A DNA stretch of 64,000 nucleotides from Caballeronia sp. GAFFF1 (lineage in GTDB: Bacteria; Pseudomonadota; Gammaproteobacteria; Burkholderiales; Burkholderiaceae): the NCBI RefSeq assembly GCF_023630705.1, contig NZ_JALQEM010000038.1, forward strand, positions 62,001-126,000, read 5' to 3'. Positions 1 to 8,492 of the stretch are shown here, piece by piece; the stretch's first letter is position 1, and every line of letters begins with the position of its first letter. Below the pieces are notes generated by a model. The model saw only the letters and a program-made list of their open reading frames with translations, was not told the DNA's origin and ran no database searches. The position numbers were made by a program, and so were the translations under genes.

Positions 1-1
1 C

Positions 2-1000
2 AAGGACGAGCGCGTGCTCAAGATGGCCGCCACCACCAAGCGCGCGACCGAGCGGGGCGCGAAGCTGACCGCTCAGTTGCTGACGTTTTCGCGCACGAGC
101 AATCTTGATCTGAAAGCGGTGAACGTGGCCGCGCTGCTGCACGGCATCCGCGACATCATTTCCATCTCGCTCGGCTCGACCATCGCGCTGTCGATCACGA
201 CTGCGTCCGACGATCTCTGGACGCAAGCCGACGCGAACCAGCTGGAACTGGCGATACTCAATCTGGCGATCAATGCTCGCGACGCGATGCCGAACGGCGG
301 CCGCCTTGCGATTCACGCCGAAGAACGGCCGAGCGTGGACGAAGCGCTCGCGCCTGGCCGTTACATCGTCATCAGCGTGACCGATTCGGGCTCGGGCATC
401 GAGCCGGGCGTGCTCTCGCGCGTATTCGATCCCTTCTTCACGACCAAGCCGGTCGGCAAGGGAACCGGCCTGGGTCTCAGTCAGGTGTACGGCATTGCGC
501 GGCAAGCGGGCGGCGTCGCGCGCATCGAAAGCGAAGTGGGCAAGGGCACCACCGTGGAGATCTGGCTGCCGTTCGGCGCGGAAGACCCGTCCGAAGGAGC
601 CTTGGACGCGGACCCGCGAGACGATACGGCGACGCCGTGCCGCATCCTTGTCATCGAGGACGACGAGGACGTGCGCACGATGATCGTCGATTGTCTCGAA
701 GCGCTCGGTTATCACGTCACGCAGGCGCCGGACGGGCAAAGCGGCCTCGCGCGTCTCGATGCCGACAACCCGGACGTGATGATGGTCGATTACGCCATGC
801 CGGGCATGAACGGCATACAGGTGCTCGCGAGCGCCCGCGAATCGCGCCCCGACCTGCCGGTCATCCTCGCAACCGGCTATGCGGACGTCGATGTCACCAC
901 CATCACCGACCGGCGCTTCACCGCGCTTCGCAAGCCGTTCCAGCTCGAAGACCTTGCGCGCGCCGTGCGTCTCGCGCTGAAAAGCGCCGAGAAGGCGTGA
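2..1000 (+). CDS. Hybrid sensor histidine kinase/response regulator, C-terminal part (5' end outside window)
   Basis: The reading frame is already open at the window edge, so the sensor region and the phospho-accepting histidine lie upstream. What is visible is the end of the dimerisation helix (RGAKLTAQLLTFSR), then a HATPase_c domain with an N box (NLAINARDAMPNGG), G1 box (DSGSGIEPG), F box (FDPFFTTK) and G2 box (GKGTGLGLS), and after a short linker a receiver domain. The receiver has the acidic pair (IEDDED), the phospho-acceptor aspartate in VDYAMPGMNG, the Thr of ILATGYAD and the Lys of LRKPF, so it looks competent. The layout is typical of cytosolic or PAS-containing hybrid kinases whose receiver is C-terminal. 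The signal and the output partner cannot be seen. The next intact gene runs in the opposite direction. Confidence 0.9.
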   Translation, partial: KDERVLKMAATTKRATERGAKLTAQLLTFSRTSNLDLKAVNVAALLHGIRDIISISLGSTIALSITTASDDLWTQADANQLELAILNLAINARDAMPNGGRLAIHAEERPSVDEALAPGRYIVISVTDSGSGIEPGVLSRVFDPFFTTKPVGKGTGLGLSQVYGIARQAGGVARIESEVGKGTTVEIWLPFGAEDPSEGALDADPRDDTATPCRILVIEDDEDVRTMIVDCLEALGYHVTQAPDGQSGLARLDADNPDVMMVDYAMPGMNGIQVLASARESRPDLPVILATGYADVDVTTITDRRFTALRKPFQLEDLARAVRLALKSAEKA

Positions 1001-1015
1001 GCGTCACGAACATTC

Positions 1016-1476
1016 TCAAATCGGGCCGGTCGTATCGCGTCGCACGAGCTGGATTGGCAACACGTCACGCGTCGGCGCGCCCATGCCGCCGGCGCGACGC
1101 GCTCGACGAGCCGCCGCGCGGCGGTCCGGACTAGCGCTTCGACCGGCTGCCGGATCGACGTCAGGCCGACGAGCGGCGAATCCGCGAGCGGCATGTCGTC
1201 GAAGCCGATGATGAAAAGCTGCTCGGCCACGCGGATGCCGCGCCGCCCCGCGGCCTCCAGCACGCCGATCGCGATCGTGTCGTTGCCCGCGACGATGGCG
1301 GTGACCGGTTGCGGCTCGCTCAGCATGGCGATCGCGCAGGAGTAGCCCGCTTCGGTCGTGAAGTCGCACCGGACAGTGGAACGCGAGACGCGGCGGCTCC
1401 AGCCGCTTTCGCCGGCATGGCGCTCGGCGTTGAGCGCGCTGGAGCCGGTAGCGGCGTAAGACGCAGCGCGAAGCGA
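1016..1476 (-). pseudogene. LacI-family transcriptional regulator remnant (truncated and frameshifted)
   Basis: On the minus strand this stretch reads as the last third of a LacI/PurR-type effector-binding domain: VRCDFTTEAGYSCAIAML, then AIVAGNDTIAIGVLEAAGRRG, FIIGFDDMPLADS and LTSIRQPVEALVRTA, all standard family motifs. The DNA-binding half is missing: homology starts immediately after the stop codon of the DUF1016 gene at 1477. The frame also breaks near 1060-1065. Upstream of it the frame reads RRVTCCQ; the expected family ending (LPIQLV..RDTTGPI, then stop) continues in another frame down to 1016. It therefore cannot encode a working repressor. The exact abutment suggests that arrival of the neighbouring gene removed the 5' part; this is inference. 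Confidence 0.8.
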
Positions 1477-2616
1477 CTACGCGTCGCCGCCTTCCGCGAG
1501 CCGCCGCGCCTCCAGTTCTCTGCGCACGCGCGCCAGTTCTTCGGCGAGCAGCGCCTCGTCCGGCAGCATCATGTGGTATTCGGCGGCGAGCACCTTGTTC
1601 GGCAGGCCGTCGAGCGCGTATTTCGCGACCGCCGCATTGGTCCGCGCGCACAGAATCAGGCCCACCGGCGGGTTCTCGCCCGGCAGCGTCCAGTGCTCCT
1701 TCGCGTAATTGCAGTACATGTGCATCTGCCCGACATCGGCGTGATTGAGCTCGGTCAGCTTCAGGTCGATGATGACGAGACACCGCAGCCGCCGGTGAAA
1801 GAACAGCAAGTCCACGCGATACCAGCTATCGCCGATGCGCAGGCGCCGCTGCCGCCCGACGAACGTGAAGTCGCCGCCCAGTTCCAGCAGGAAGTCCTCG
1901 AGCCGATGAATCAGGGCGTCCTCGAGCTGGCTCTCCGAATACTCGTCCTTCAGGTCGAGAAATTCGAGCACGTACGGGTCCTTGATGGCTTCCTCGGGCG
2001 TCACGATGTCGCGGCGCTCGGCGATGGCGCCCTTCTCCAGCATCGCTCGCTTGTCCCGCGACATCAGCGTGCGCGAATAGAACTGACTGCCGATCTGCCT
2101 GTCGAGTTGGCGCACGCTCCAGCCGCCGCGCAGCGCTTCGGCTTCGTAGAAACGCCGCTCGTCGTCGGAACGGGTGCGCCGCATCAGGTGGACGTAATGC
2201 GTCCACGAGAGCGGGAACCGCTCGGCCAGTTGCGCGAGCGTCGAAATCCGAATCGCCGGTTCGGATTTTCCCGCGGACGCAGCCTCCGCCGAATTCCGAA
2301 TCGGCGATTCGGAAATCCCGGCGCTCGCATATGACTGGTAGAAGAGGCGCATCAGTTCCAGATTGTCGACGCCGAAGCCGCGCCCGAAGCGCTTCGTCAG
2401 ATCGGCCGATAGCCGCTGCAACAGCGCCTGTCCGTATGCCGCGCGGCCCGCGCCGCCCTGCTCGAATTCGACGATCCGGTGCCCGATGCGCCAGTACGTC
2501 GCCGTCATCAGCGCGTTGATGCTGCGCGCCGCCGCCTGACGGCCCTGTTCGAGCAACGCCAGCACGTCGCCGAGCGTCGCGCCGTAGTCGTCCTCGGGCA
2601 GCATCACGTCGTTCAT
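1477..2616 (-). CDS. YhcG-family protein (DUF1016) with PD-(D/E)XK nuclease domain
   Basis: The 379-residue protein has the two-part DUF1016 layout. An N-terminal helical domain (about 1-190) includes ATYWRIGHRIVEFEQGG, LSADLTKRFGRGF and the LSWTHYVHLMR block. A C-terminal nuclease domain (about 220-360) has D in YRVDLLFFHRRL and the D-x-K pair in LVIIDLKLTELNHADVGQM, the expected catalytic core of a PD-(D/E)XK fold. Family members are found scattered in bacterial genomes, often beside restriction-modification or other defence genes, and a DNA-processing or defence role is suspected but not settled. Here it stands alone, with no methylase or ATPase nearby. An insert around 105-130 (GISESPIRNSAEA...) repeats SESPIRNS / SEPAIRIS-like text, unlike the conserved flanks. 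Its stop codon abuts the LacI remnant. Confidence 0.85.
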   Translation of the reverse strand: MNDVMLPEDDYGATLGDVLALLEQGRQAAARSINALMTATYWRIGHRIVEFEQGGAGRAAYGQALLQRLSADLTKRFGRGFGVDNLELMRLFYQSYASAGISESPIRNSAEAASAGKSEPAIRISTLAQLAERFPLSWTHYVHLMRRTRSDDERRFYEAEALRGGWSVRQLDRQIGSQFYSRTLMSRDKRAMLEKGAIAERRDIVTPEEAIKDPYVLEFLDLKDEYSESQLEDALIHRLEDFLLELGGDFTFVGRQRRLRIGDSWYRVDLLFFHRRLRCLVIIDLKLTELNHADVGQMHMYCNYAKEHWTLPGENPPVGLILCARTNAAVAKYALDGLPNKVLAAEYHMMLPDEALLAEELARVRRELEARRLAEGGDA

Positions 2617-2755
2617 CGTCGTTCTTCCTTTCCGCTGCGCACACGGCGCGTTCGAGCGAAGTGTCGCATACGCGCGTGTGTCGCCGAGCGCACATTATTG
2701 TCCGACGAATCGCCCTACGCTGTGGCCCTTCAGGCGGATCAGCGTTCGGCAGTCA

Positions 2756-2980
2756 ATGACTCGATACTTCACCTCCAGGCAAGGCGCCATCAAGCGTCTG
2801 ATGGAACTCAAGCGGGAACTCGCGCGGATGAATCGCGCGGCACCGGCTATCGACGGATGCCGGACGGACGGCATCGAAATAGCCGGCCTCGATCAGGTGT
2901 TGCTCGACGTGCGCGCGGGACGCGTGTGCTGGTACCGGCACTCGGCGGCGCACGAAGACCAGCTCGTGTTCATTAGCTGA
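2756..2980 (+). CDS. Small hypothetical protein
   Basis: The frame is open from 2678, but the ATG at 2756 gives a more natural 74-residue protein starting MTRYFTSRQGAIKRLMELK. It is basic at the N-terminus with a predicted short helix (RLMELKRELARM), followed by a mixed region rich in Asp and Val. No signal peptide, membrane segment or known motif is seen. It sits between the divergent DUF1016 gene and the convergent ThDP-enzyme gene. I do not recognise a family; it could be an orphan or spurious ORF, so confidence is low. Confidence 0.35.
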   Translation: MTRYFTSRQGAIKRLMELKRELARMNRAAPAIDGCRTDGIEIAGLDQVLLDVRAGRVCWYRHSAAHEDQLVFIS

Positions 2981-2990
2981 AACGCGCCGC

Positions 2991-4838
2991 TCACGCCTTC
3001 AGTTCGTGCGGCATCGTCACCGGTTCGTCGGGATCGACGCGCAGTTCAAGCAATGCGGCGCGTTTCGAGCGCAACGTCGCGTCGATGGATGCCTTCAGCT
3101 CGCCCGGATGCGCGCAACGAAAGCCGTCCGCGCCGCACGCCGCCGCGAACTGCGCATAGTCGATGCCGCCGATCTCGCAGCCATAGACCGGATTGCCCAA
3201 CTGCTTTTGCTCGAACGTGACTTCCGCGAGGCGGTCGTTGCGCAGCACGATCACCTTGATCGGCAGCGCGTTCATCACGGCGGTGGACATCTCCGCCATC
3301 AACATCGCGAAGCCGCCGTCGCCGACGATCGCGACGACCTGACGCCCCGGATTCGCCAGTTGCGATGCGATCGCGAAAGGCAAGCCCGGCGCCATCGTCG
3401 CGAGCATGCCGGTGGCGACGAGTTGCTGATCGCGCCTGAGCGTCAGGAAGCGCGCCGCGAAGTGCGTGTTCGCGCCGCAATCGAGACACACGATGGCGTC
3501 CGGGTCGAGCGCATCGCTGATCGCGCGAATCGCGCTTTGCGGACGCAGCGGCGCGCGCTCGGTCGCGGCCACGCGGTCCAGCAGCGCGTTCCATCGCCCG
3601 ACGCTCGCCTGAATGTCGCGCAGGAACGCGTCGTCTTTCTGCCGCAGCAGCGGCAATAGCGCGCGCAGCGTCGCGCCGGTATCGCCGACGAGCCCCGCTT
3701 CCACCGGATAGCGCAGCCCGATGCGCTCCGGCTTCATGTCGATCTGCACGCCGCGCGCCGTGCCGGGCTTCGGGTACGAGTCGATCCACGGCATCGTCGA
3801 GCCGATAACGAGCACGGTATCGCAGCGATGCATCGCTTCGTCGGAGGGCACCGTGCCCAGATGCCCGATGCCGCCGGTCGAAAACGGCGAGTCGTCGGGC
3901 AATGCGGCGCGGCCGAGCAGCGCCTTGGCGACCGGCGCATTCAGGCGCGCTGCCAGTTGTTCGAGTTCGGGCCGCGCGCCGAGCGCGCCTTGTCCTGCGA
4001 GAATCGCGACGCGCGTGCCGGCGTTGATGACATCGGCGGCGGCGGCGAGATCGGCGGTCGAGGGCGTGGGCGCGGGCCGGCTCCATGCGCTCGACGTGCG
4101 CTGGCCGTGGTTTTCCATCGACGGGCGGTCGTCGGCGAACTTCACGGCCTGCACGTCCTTGGACACAGTGAGATGCGCGACGCCGCGCCCGCCCAGCGCG
4201 TTGCGGCACGCCACGTCGGTCACGATCAGCGCGTGGCGCGGACCCGTCACCGTCGTGTTGTAGAGCGCGACGTCCTGCATCAGCGCGCGCGTGTCCACGC
4301 TCTGCATGAAGCGCGTGCCGAGCAGGTCGTGAAACGTGAGGCCGGTGATCGCGAGCACGGGCGCGCCGTCGAAATGCGCGTCGTAGAGGCCGTTCATCAA
4401 GTGCACCGCGCCCGGTCCCGTCGTCGCGATGCATACGCCGAGACGCCCGGTCGCCTTGGCCCAGCCGGACGCCATGAATGCCGCCGCTTCCTCGTGCCGC
4501 ACGCCCACGAAGCGCACGCGGTCGCGCCGCTTGCGCAGCGCCTCGATGAGCGGATTGATGCCGTCGCCGACCATGCCGAACACGTGATCGACATGCCACG
4601 CGATCAGCGTGTCCACGATTACGTCGGCGGTGGTCGCATCGTTCGCTGTATCGAAATCGGGCTGACGGTCGCGGTTCTGCGGCTGTCCCGCCGGTGCCGC
4701 GGATCGGCTTGGCGCCGATGCCGCCGGTGCCGCCGATGTTGATGCCGCCAGCGCGCTCATGCCGCCCGCCGCCGCAGCGAGCAGCATGGAGCGGCGTTGC
4801 GGCGAATGCGGCGCATCGGGCGGAAAGCTGTCTGTCAT
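2991..4838 (-). CDS. Thiamine diphosphate-dependent enzyme (pyruvate oxidase / acetolactate synthase-like) with Tat-like leader
   Basis: The protein has the three-domain layout of the POX/ALS family. The N-terminal Pyr domain carries HVFGMVGDGINPLIEAL and the activating glutamate in RHEEAAAF. The central domain follows. The C-terminal PP domain has the ThDP/Mg motif GDGGFAMLMAEMSTAV...LRND. These enzymes decarboxylate 2-keto acids; whether this one acts as a pyruvate:quinone oxidase (PoxB type) or another type cannot be read from sequence. The longer frame starts at 4901, but the ATG at 4838 yields a sensible start (MTDSFPPDAP). This is followed by HSPQRRSMLLAAAAGGMSALAAS, which looks like a twin-arginine export signal with an Ala-rich hydrophobic stretch and an Ala/Ser/Pro-rich spacer to about residue 75. 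Export would be unusual for a cytosolic-type ThDP enzyme. It is transcribed away from the glycosyltransferase gene. Confidence 0.85.
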   Translation of the reverse strand: MTDSFPPDAPHSPQRRSMLLAAAAGGMSALAASTSAAPAASAPSRSAAPAGQPQNRDRQPDFDTANDATTADVIVDTLIAWHVDHVFGMVGDGINPLIEALRKRRDRVRFVGVRHEEAAAFMASGWAKATGRLGVCIATTGPGAVHLMNGLYDAHFDGAPVLAITGLTFHDLLGTRFMQSVDTRALMQDVALYNTTVTGPRHALIVTDVACRNALGGRGVAHLTVSKDVQAVKFADDRPSMENHGQRTSSAWSRPAPTPSTADLAAAADVINAGTRVAILAGQGALGARPELEQLAARLNAPVAKALLGRAALPDDSPFSTGGIGHLGTVPSDEAMHRCDTVLVIGSTMPWIDSYPKPGTARGVQIDMKPERIGLRYPVEAGLVGDTGATLRALLPLLRQKDDAFLRDIQASVGRWNALLDRVAATERAPLRPQSAIRAISDALDPDAIVCLDCGANTHFAARFLTLRRDQQLVATGMLATMAPGLPFAIASQLANPGRQVVAIVGDGGFAMLMAEMSTAVMNALPIKVIVLRNDRLAEVTFEQKQLGNPVYGCEIGGIDYAQFAAACGADGFRCAHPGELKASIDATLRSKRAALLELRVDPDEPVTMPHELKA

Positions 4839-5064
4839 CTCGGCACCGTGAATGATCGGTAAGGTCGCAGTGTCCGCGCAGGAACCGGTACCGAGCAGCA
4901 AGCGATGCGCCCAGCGCGCATCGCCGCCTATGTGCGGTGCCGCACAATCCGGTGAGATTCGTCACGTTAGTCTGGACCGGTGCCCAGCGCCCGTTCATGG
5001 CGAGGCGGCGTTCCGACCGCGCTCAATACCGCCCCCTTCCCCGCCCCCAACGTGGAGAGCCTGC

Positions 5065-6039
5065 ATGTCTGCACCGAAAGTCAGCATTCTGTTTCCGATG
5101 TACGACGTGGAAGGCTGCGTCGCTGACTGCCTCCGCTCGATTCTCGCGCAGACGCGCACCGACTTCGAAATCATCGCCGTGGACGATTGCAGTCCCGACC
5201 GCTCCGGCGAAATCGCGCGCGCACTGCTGGAGGCGCAAAGCTTCATTCCGTGGAAGCTGGTGAGAAACGAGAAGAACGTCGGCCTCGCCGAGGCGCGGCG
5301 CATCGCTGTGACTCACGCGAGCGGCGAGTACGTGCTGTGCGTGGATAGCGACGACCTCGTCGCGCCGAATGTCGTCGAGGTCGCGTGCCGCGAAGCCGAC
5401 CAGCATGGCGCGGACGTGGTGATCTTCGCGGCGAAGTGCATCGACCCGCAAGGCCGCGAGGTGTATCGCATCAAGACCGGCGACGAGATCATCACCGGGC
5501 TTCAGGCCGTTGCGCGCATCATGGACCTGAGCTTGCAGGCGTATTGCTGGAACAAACTGTTCCGGCGCGAGCTGTTCGCATCGGTCGAGCATCCCGCCGG
5601 GCTCATCTACGAGGACATTCTCGTGTGCGTGCAGGCGCTCTCGCGTGCGAATGTGGTGCGGCTGATTCCCGATGAGCTGTACTTCTACGTGAAGCGCGGC
5701 AACGGCATCTCCGTCCGCTTCAATCCGCGCATCGTGGACCTGTTCGAGATCATGGACCGCGTCGAGCGCAAAACGCGCGGGCTGCCCATCGACAATGGCA
5801 GCAAGCTCTTTTTCCGGCTCAAGTACGTGTATGCGTACCGGAACATCGCGTTCGAAGCCGCGCGCCTCGCGCCCGATTACGCGACGGCCGCCCCGATACT
5901 CGACAGCGTGGCGAGCAAGCTGCGCTTCACGCATGTCGGCAAGATCTACGCGGACAAGCGCCCGAAGTTATCCGTCGCCATGTGTCTTCTGAAGATCCAT
6001 CCGCGAATCTTCTATCGCTTCGTGCGCCGCTTCAACTGA
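5065..6039 (+). CDS. Family 2 glycosyltransferase
   Basis: This 324-residue protein has a GT-A fold N-terminus of the GT2 family: SILFPMYDVEGCVADCLRSI at the very start, then the nucleotide-binding EIIAVDDCSPDRS, the NVGLAEARR block and the metal-binding VLCVDSDDLV (DxD). WNKLFRRELF and IYEDILVCVQAL follow, as in enzymes adding sugars to surface polysaccharide or glycolipids. The C-terminal third is helical and basic, ending RIFYRFVRRFN. The ATG at 5065 is preceded by GGAGAG, and the family starts right at VSILFP, so the upstream extension of the frame is not used. Its 3' end overlaps the convergent CDP-alcohol phosphatidyltransferase gene by 8 bp. Acceptor and donor sugars are unknown. Confidence 0.85.
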   Translation: MSAPKVSILFPMYDVEGCVADCLRSILAQTRTDFEIIAVDDCSPDRSGEIARALLEAQSFIPWKLVRNEKNVGLAEARRIAVTHASGEYVLCVDSDDLVAPNVVEVACREADQHGADVVIFAAKCIDPQGREVYRIKTGDEIITGLQAVARIMDLSLQAYCWNKLFRRELFASVEHPAGLIYEDILVCVQALSRANVVRLIPDELYFYVKRGNGISVRFNPRIVDLFEIMDRVERKTRGLPIDNGSKLFFRLKYVYAYRNIAFEAARLAPDYATAAPILDSVASKLRFTHVGKIYADKRPKLSVAMCLLKIHPRIFYRFVRRFN

Positions 6040-6661
6040 CATCGCTTCCCATGCGCGCGCGATTCGCCTGCGCGACGCCCGCCCGCACGCGCCGGATCGC
6101 CGTCACGAGCGACAAGACGATGAACGCGCGCCACAGTCCCGCGCCGACTGTGCCGACTGTGCCGCCCGCGCCGACCCAAAGCGCGAACGCGCCGAGCACG
6201 AAGGCGCGGTCGCTCTTGCCGAACGGGCCGTCATAACGCCGGCTCGCGCCCGCGAGCGGCCCGGCGAGCCCCGCGCATTCCACGATCACCGCCAAGAGCG
6301 CGAAGAGCCAGACGTCGGCCGCGCAGAAGGCCTTCACCGCGAGAAACGGCAGCGTGAGCGCGACGTCGGAGACGACATCGCCCAGTTCGTTCAGGTACGC
6401 GCCGAGCGCGCTCTTCTGGCCGTGCTCGCGCGCCAGCATGCCGTCGATCGCATTGAGCGCCATGCGGATGAACAGCCAGAGCGGAATCAGCGCGAACAGG
6501 GTAGGGCGCGGCGAGCCGAACCCCGCAATGCCGCCCACCGCGATCGATCCGCCCGCCGCGGTCAACGTCACCTGATTGGCGGTCACGCCGTGGCGAAAGA
6601 GCCAGTCGGTCAGCGGACGCAAGAGATTCTGAAAGCGGGGTTTGAGTGCGTAAAGGCTCAT
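6032..6661 (-). CDS. CDP-alcohol phosphatidyltransferase family membrane protein (YnbA-like)
   Basis: Several hydrophobic segments surround a CDP-alcohol phosphotransferase signature: D-G-x2-A-R in NAIDGMLAREHG, then G-x3-N-x3-D-x3-D in GAYLNELGDVVSDV. The first aspartate of the second part of the usual DGx2ARx8Gx3Dx3D motif is replaced by Asn. The family transfers a phosphatidyl group from CDP-diacylglycerol to an alcohol in the inner membrane. The ATG at 6661 (MSLYALKPRFQNLLRPL) is preferred over 6721 because YnbA-type proteins begin at this block. It is divergent from an acyltransferase and a CDP-diglyceride synthetase gene, the same functional set as E. coli ynbABC, so a joint role in making a minor phospholipid is likely. 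The acceptor alcohol is unknown. Confidence 0.8.
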   Translation of the reverse strand: MSLYALKPRFQNLLRPLTDWLFRHGVTANQVTLTAAGGSIAVGGIAGFGSPRPTLFALIPLWLFIRMALNAIDGMLAREHGQKSALGAYLNELGDVVSDVALTLPFLAVKAFCAADVWLFALLAVIVECAGLAGPLAGASRRYDGPFGKSDRAFVLGAFALWVGAGGTVGTVGAGLWRAFIVLSLVTAIRRVRAGVAQANRARMGSDVS

Positions 6662-6865
6662 GAGGCGGGTGACATGTCGGAAAAGAGGCGCTACTATCGC
6701 GGCCCTTTCCGCACGCGTCAAACGTTAAGGATGCCGAAGCTCAACAATTGGGCAGCTTTGTCACAGCATCGCCGATATCTGCCAAATCTCGTCACTGCGC
6801 ATTGCAAGCGAACGGCGAATGTGAAAGGAATAGCGGCCCGACAATCACCTTCGCACTCTTACCCG

Positions 6866-7495
6866 ATGAAACTCATGCACATCTGGCAGCGCGACCTGCT
6901 GCTCGCGCTCGTGCGGCTCATTGCGGGCGCGTATCCGGTATGGCATTGCGCCGCCCCGACCGCCACGCAGAAGCTCTATTTCTCCAACCACACGAGCCAT
7001 ATCGACACCCTCGCGATTCTCGCCGCGCTGCCACGCGAACTGCGCGATGCCGTGCGGCCCGTCGCCGCACGGGATTACTGGGACAGCGGGCGCATCAAGC
7101 GACATATCGCGCGCAATCTGCTCAACGCCGTATTGATCGACCGCCGCCGCGAGACGGAAGGCGATCCGCTCGATCCGGTGCGCGACGCGCTCGCGCACGG
7201 CCACTCGATCATCATTTTCCCGGAAGGCACACGCGGTGCCGACGCGCTGCCGCAAGCGTTCAGGAGCGGGCTCTTTCATCTGGCTAGCGAGTTCCCGAAG
7301 GTGGCGCTGACGCCCGTCTATCTGGAGAACCTTCAGCGAATCATGCCGAAAGGCGCTATCTGGCCGATTCCGCTTATCTGCAAGGTGCACGTCGGCGCGG
7401 CCGAAACACTACGCGACGGCGAAGAGAAAGCGCCGTTTCTCGTCCGAATGCGCGACACCGTGATCGCGCTCTTTCAATCAGCACATCGAAATTAA
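6866..7495 (+). CDS. 1-acyl-sn-glycerol-3-phosphate acyltransferase (PlsC-like)
   Basis: The 209-residue protein has the acyltransferase motifs NHTSHID (NHx4D, catalytic His/Asp) near residue 39 and FPEGTRG near residue 117, plus a VALTPVYLENL block. It would acylate lysophosphatidate or a related lysophospholipid at the membrane. The frame is open far upstream (6422), but that part lies antisense to the neighbouring gene; the ATG at 6866 (MKLMHIWQRDLLLALVRL) gives the usual short hydrophobic N-terminus. The CDP-diglyceride synthetase gene starts 3 bp after its stop, so the two are surely co-transcribed. Substrate specificity is not visible. Confidence 0.85.
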   Translation: MKLMHIWQRDLLLALVRLIAGAYPVWHCAAPTATQKLYFSNHTSHIDTLAILAALPRELRDAVRPVAARDYWDSGRIKRHIARNLLNAVLIDRRRETEGDPLDPVRDALAHGHSIIIFPEGTRGADALPQAFRSGLFHLASEFPKVALTPVYLENLQRIMPKGAIWPIPLICKVHVGAAETLRDGEEKAPFLVRMRDTVIALFQSAHRN

Positions 7496-7498
7496 CCT

Positions 7499-8428
7499 AT
7501 GCCGACTTCATTCTGGAATCTGGTCGCGGGCGTCGTGGGCGCGCTGACCTTCGCCTCGCTGATCGGCGCGCTGCTCGGCGCGCGCGCGAAGGGCGCGAGC
7601 GCGACCATCGTCAATTTGAACCAGCGCATTCGTGCATGGTGGGGCATGATCGCGGTGATGGTGGTCGCCATCGGTCTCGGCGACAAGGCCACGTTCGTCG
7701 TCTTCGCGCTGCTTTCGTATCTCGCGCTGCGCGAATTCATCACGCTCACGCCGACCACCGCGAGCGATCACACCACGCTTTTCGTCGCGTTCTTTGTCGC
7801 GGTGCCGGTGCAATACGTGCTGCTCGGCATCGACTGGTACGGCATGTATTCGATCTTCGTGCCGGTGCATCTCTTCTTCGCAATGTCGCTCGTCTCCGCG
7901 CTCACGCAGGACACGCGCGAGTTCCTGAGCCGCAACGCGCGCATCAACTGGGCGCTGATGGTGTGCGTGTACGGGCTGAGTCACGCGCCCGCGCTGCTGA
8001 CGCTCGATATTCCCGGTTATCGCGGGCAGAACGCGCTGCTGTTGTTCTACTTCCTGCTCGTCGTGCAGATCAGCGATGTGTTGCAGTATGTCGTCGGCAA
8101 GCTCTTCGGGCGGCGCAAAATTGCGCCTGTGCTGTCGCCTTCGAAAACGGTGGAAGGTTTCGTCGGCGGCGGTTTGCTCGCGACCCTGTGCGGCGCGGCG
8201 CTGTATCGCGTGACGCCGTTCGGATTCGGCGCGGCGTTTCTCATGTCGCTCGCGATCGTGCTCGCGGGCTTCGTCGGCGGGCTCGTGCTGTCGGCGGTCA
8301 AACGCTCGCTCGGCGCGAAGGACTGGGGCGTGATGATCGCGGGACACGGCGGCATGCTGGATCGCGTGGATTCCGTCTGCTTCGCGGCGCCGGTGTTCTT
8401 TCATCTCGTCCGATACCTCTACGTTTGA
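7499..8428 (+). CDS. Phosphatidate cytidylyltransferase (CdsA-like, YnbB type)
   Basis: This is a 309-residue polytopic protein with about eight hydrophobic segments. The CDP-diglyceride synthetase core is present: SPSKTVEGFVGGG (substrate region) and near the C-terminus the signature KRSLGAKDWGVMIAGHGG followed by LDRVDS, which holds the metal-binding acidic residues. The enzyme activates phosphatidate with CTP to give CDP-diacylglycerol, the donor for the CDP-alcohol phosphatidyltransferase encoded just upstream on the other strand. It follows the acyltransferase gene by 3 bp. The housekeeping cdsA is normally beside uppS/dxr, so this is probably a second, accessory copy. Confidence 0.85.
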   Translation: MPTSFWNLVAGVVGALTFASLIGALLGARAKGASATIVNLNQRIRAWWGMIAVMVVAIGLGDKATFVVFALLSYLALREFITLTPTTASDHTTLFVAFFVAVPVQYVLLGIDWYGMYSIFVPVHLFFAMSLVSALTQDTREFLSRNARINWALMVCVYGLSHAPALLTLDIPGYRGQNALLLFYFLLVVQISDVLQYVVGKLFGRRKIAPVLSPSKTVEGFVGGGLLATLCGAALYRVTPFGFGAAFLMSLAIVLAGFVGGLVLSAVKRSLGAKDWGVMIAGHGGMLDRVDSVCFAAPVFFHLVRYLYV

Positions 8429-8435
8429 GCGGCGC

Positions 8436-8463
8436 AAAAAAAAGCGGCCCCTCGCGGGGCCGC
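8436..8463 (-). terminator. Intrinsic terminator of the aldehyde dehydrogenase gene
   Basis: A GC-rich hairpin, GCGGCCCC-TCGC-GGGGCCGC (8444-8463), has a run of eight A on its left, which becomes a U tract for leftward transcription. It lies about 30 bp past the stop of the leftward aldehyde dehydrogenase gene and just after the convergent cytidylyltransferase gene. Confidence 0.85.
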
Positions 8464-8492
8464 CAGCCGTCAATGAAAGCGACGCGCGGAGG

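Noticed and set aside
1309..2334. A 341-residue plus-strand frame opposite the DUF1016 gene
   Set aside because: It is the antisense shadow of a gene with clear nuclease motifs.
3046..4998. A 650-residue minus-strand frame overlapping the ThDP enzyme
   Set aside because: Arg/Ala-rich text in a shifted frame of the real gene; no domain.
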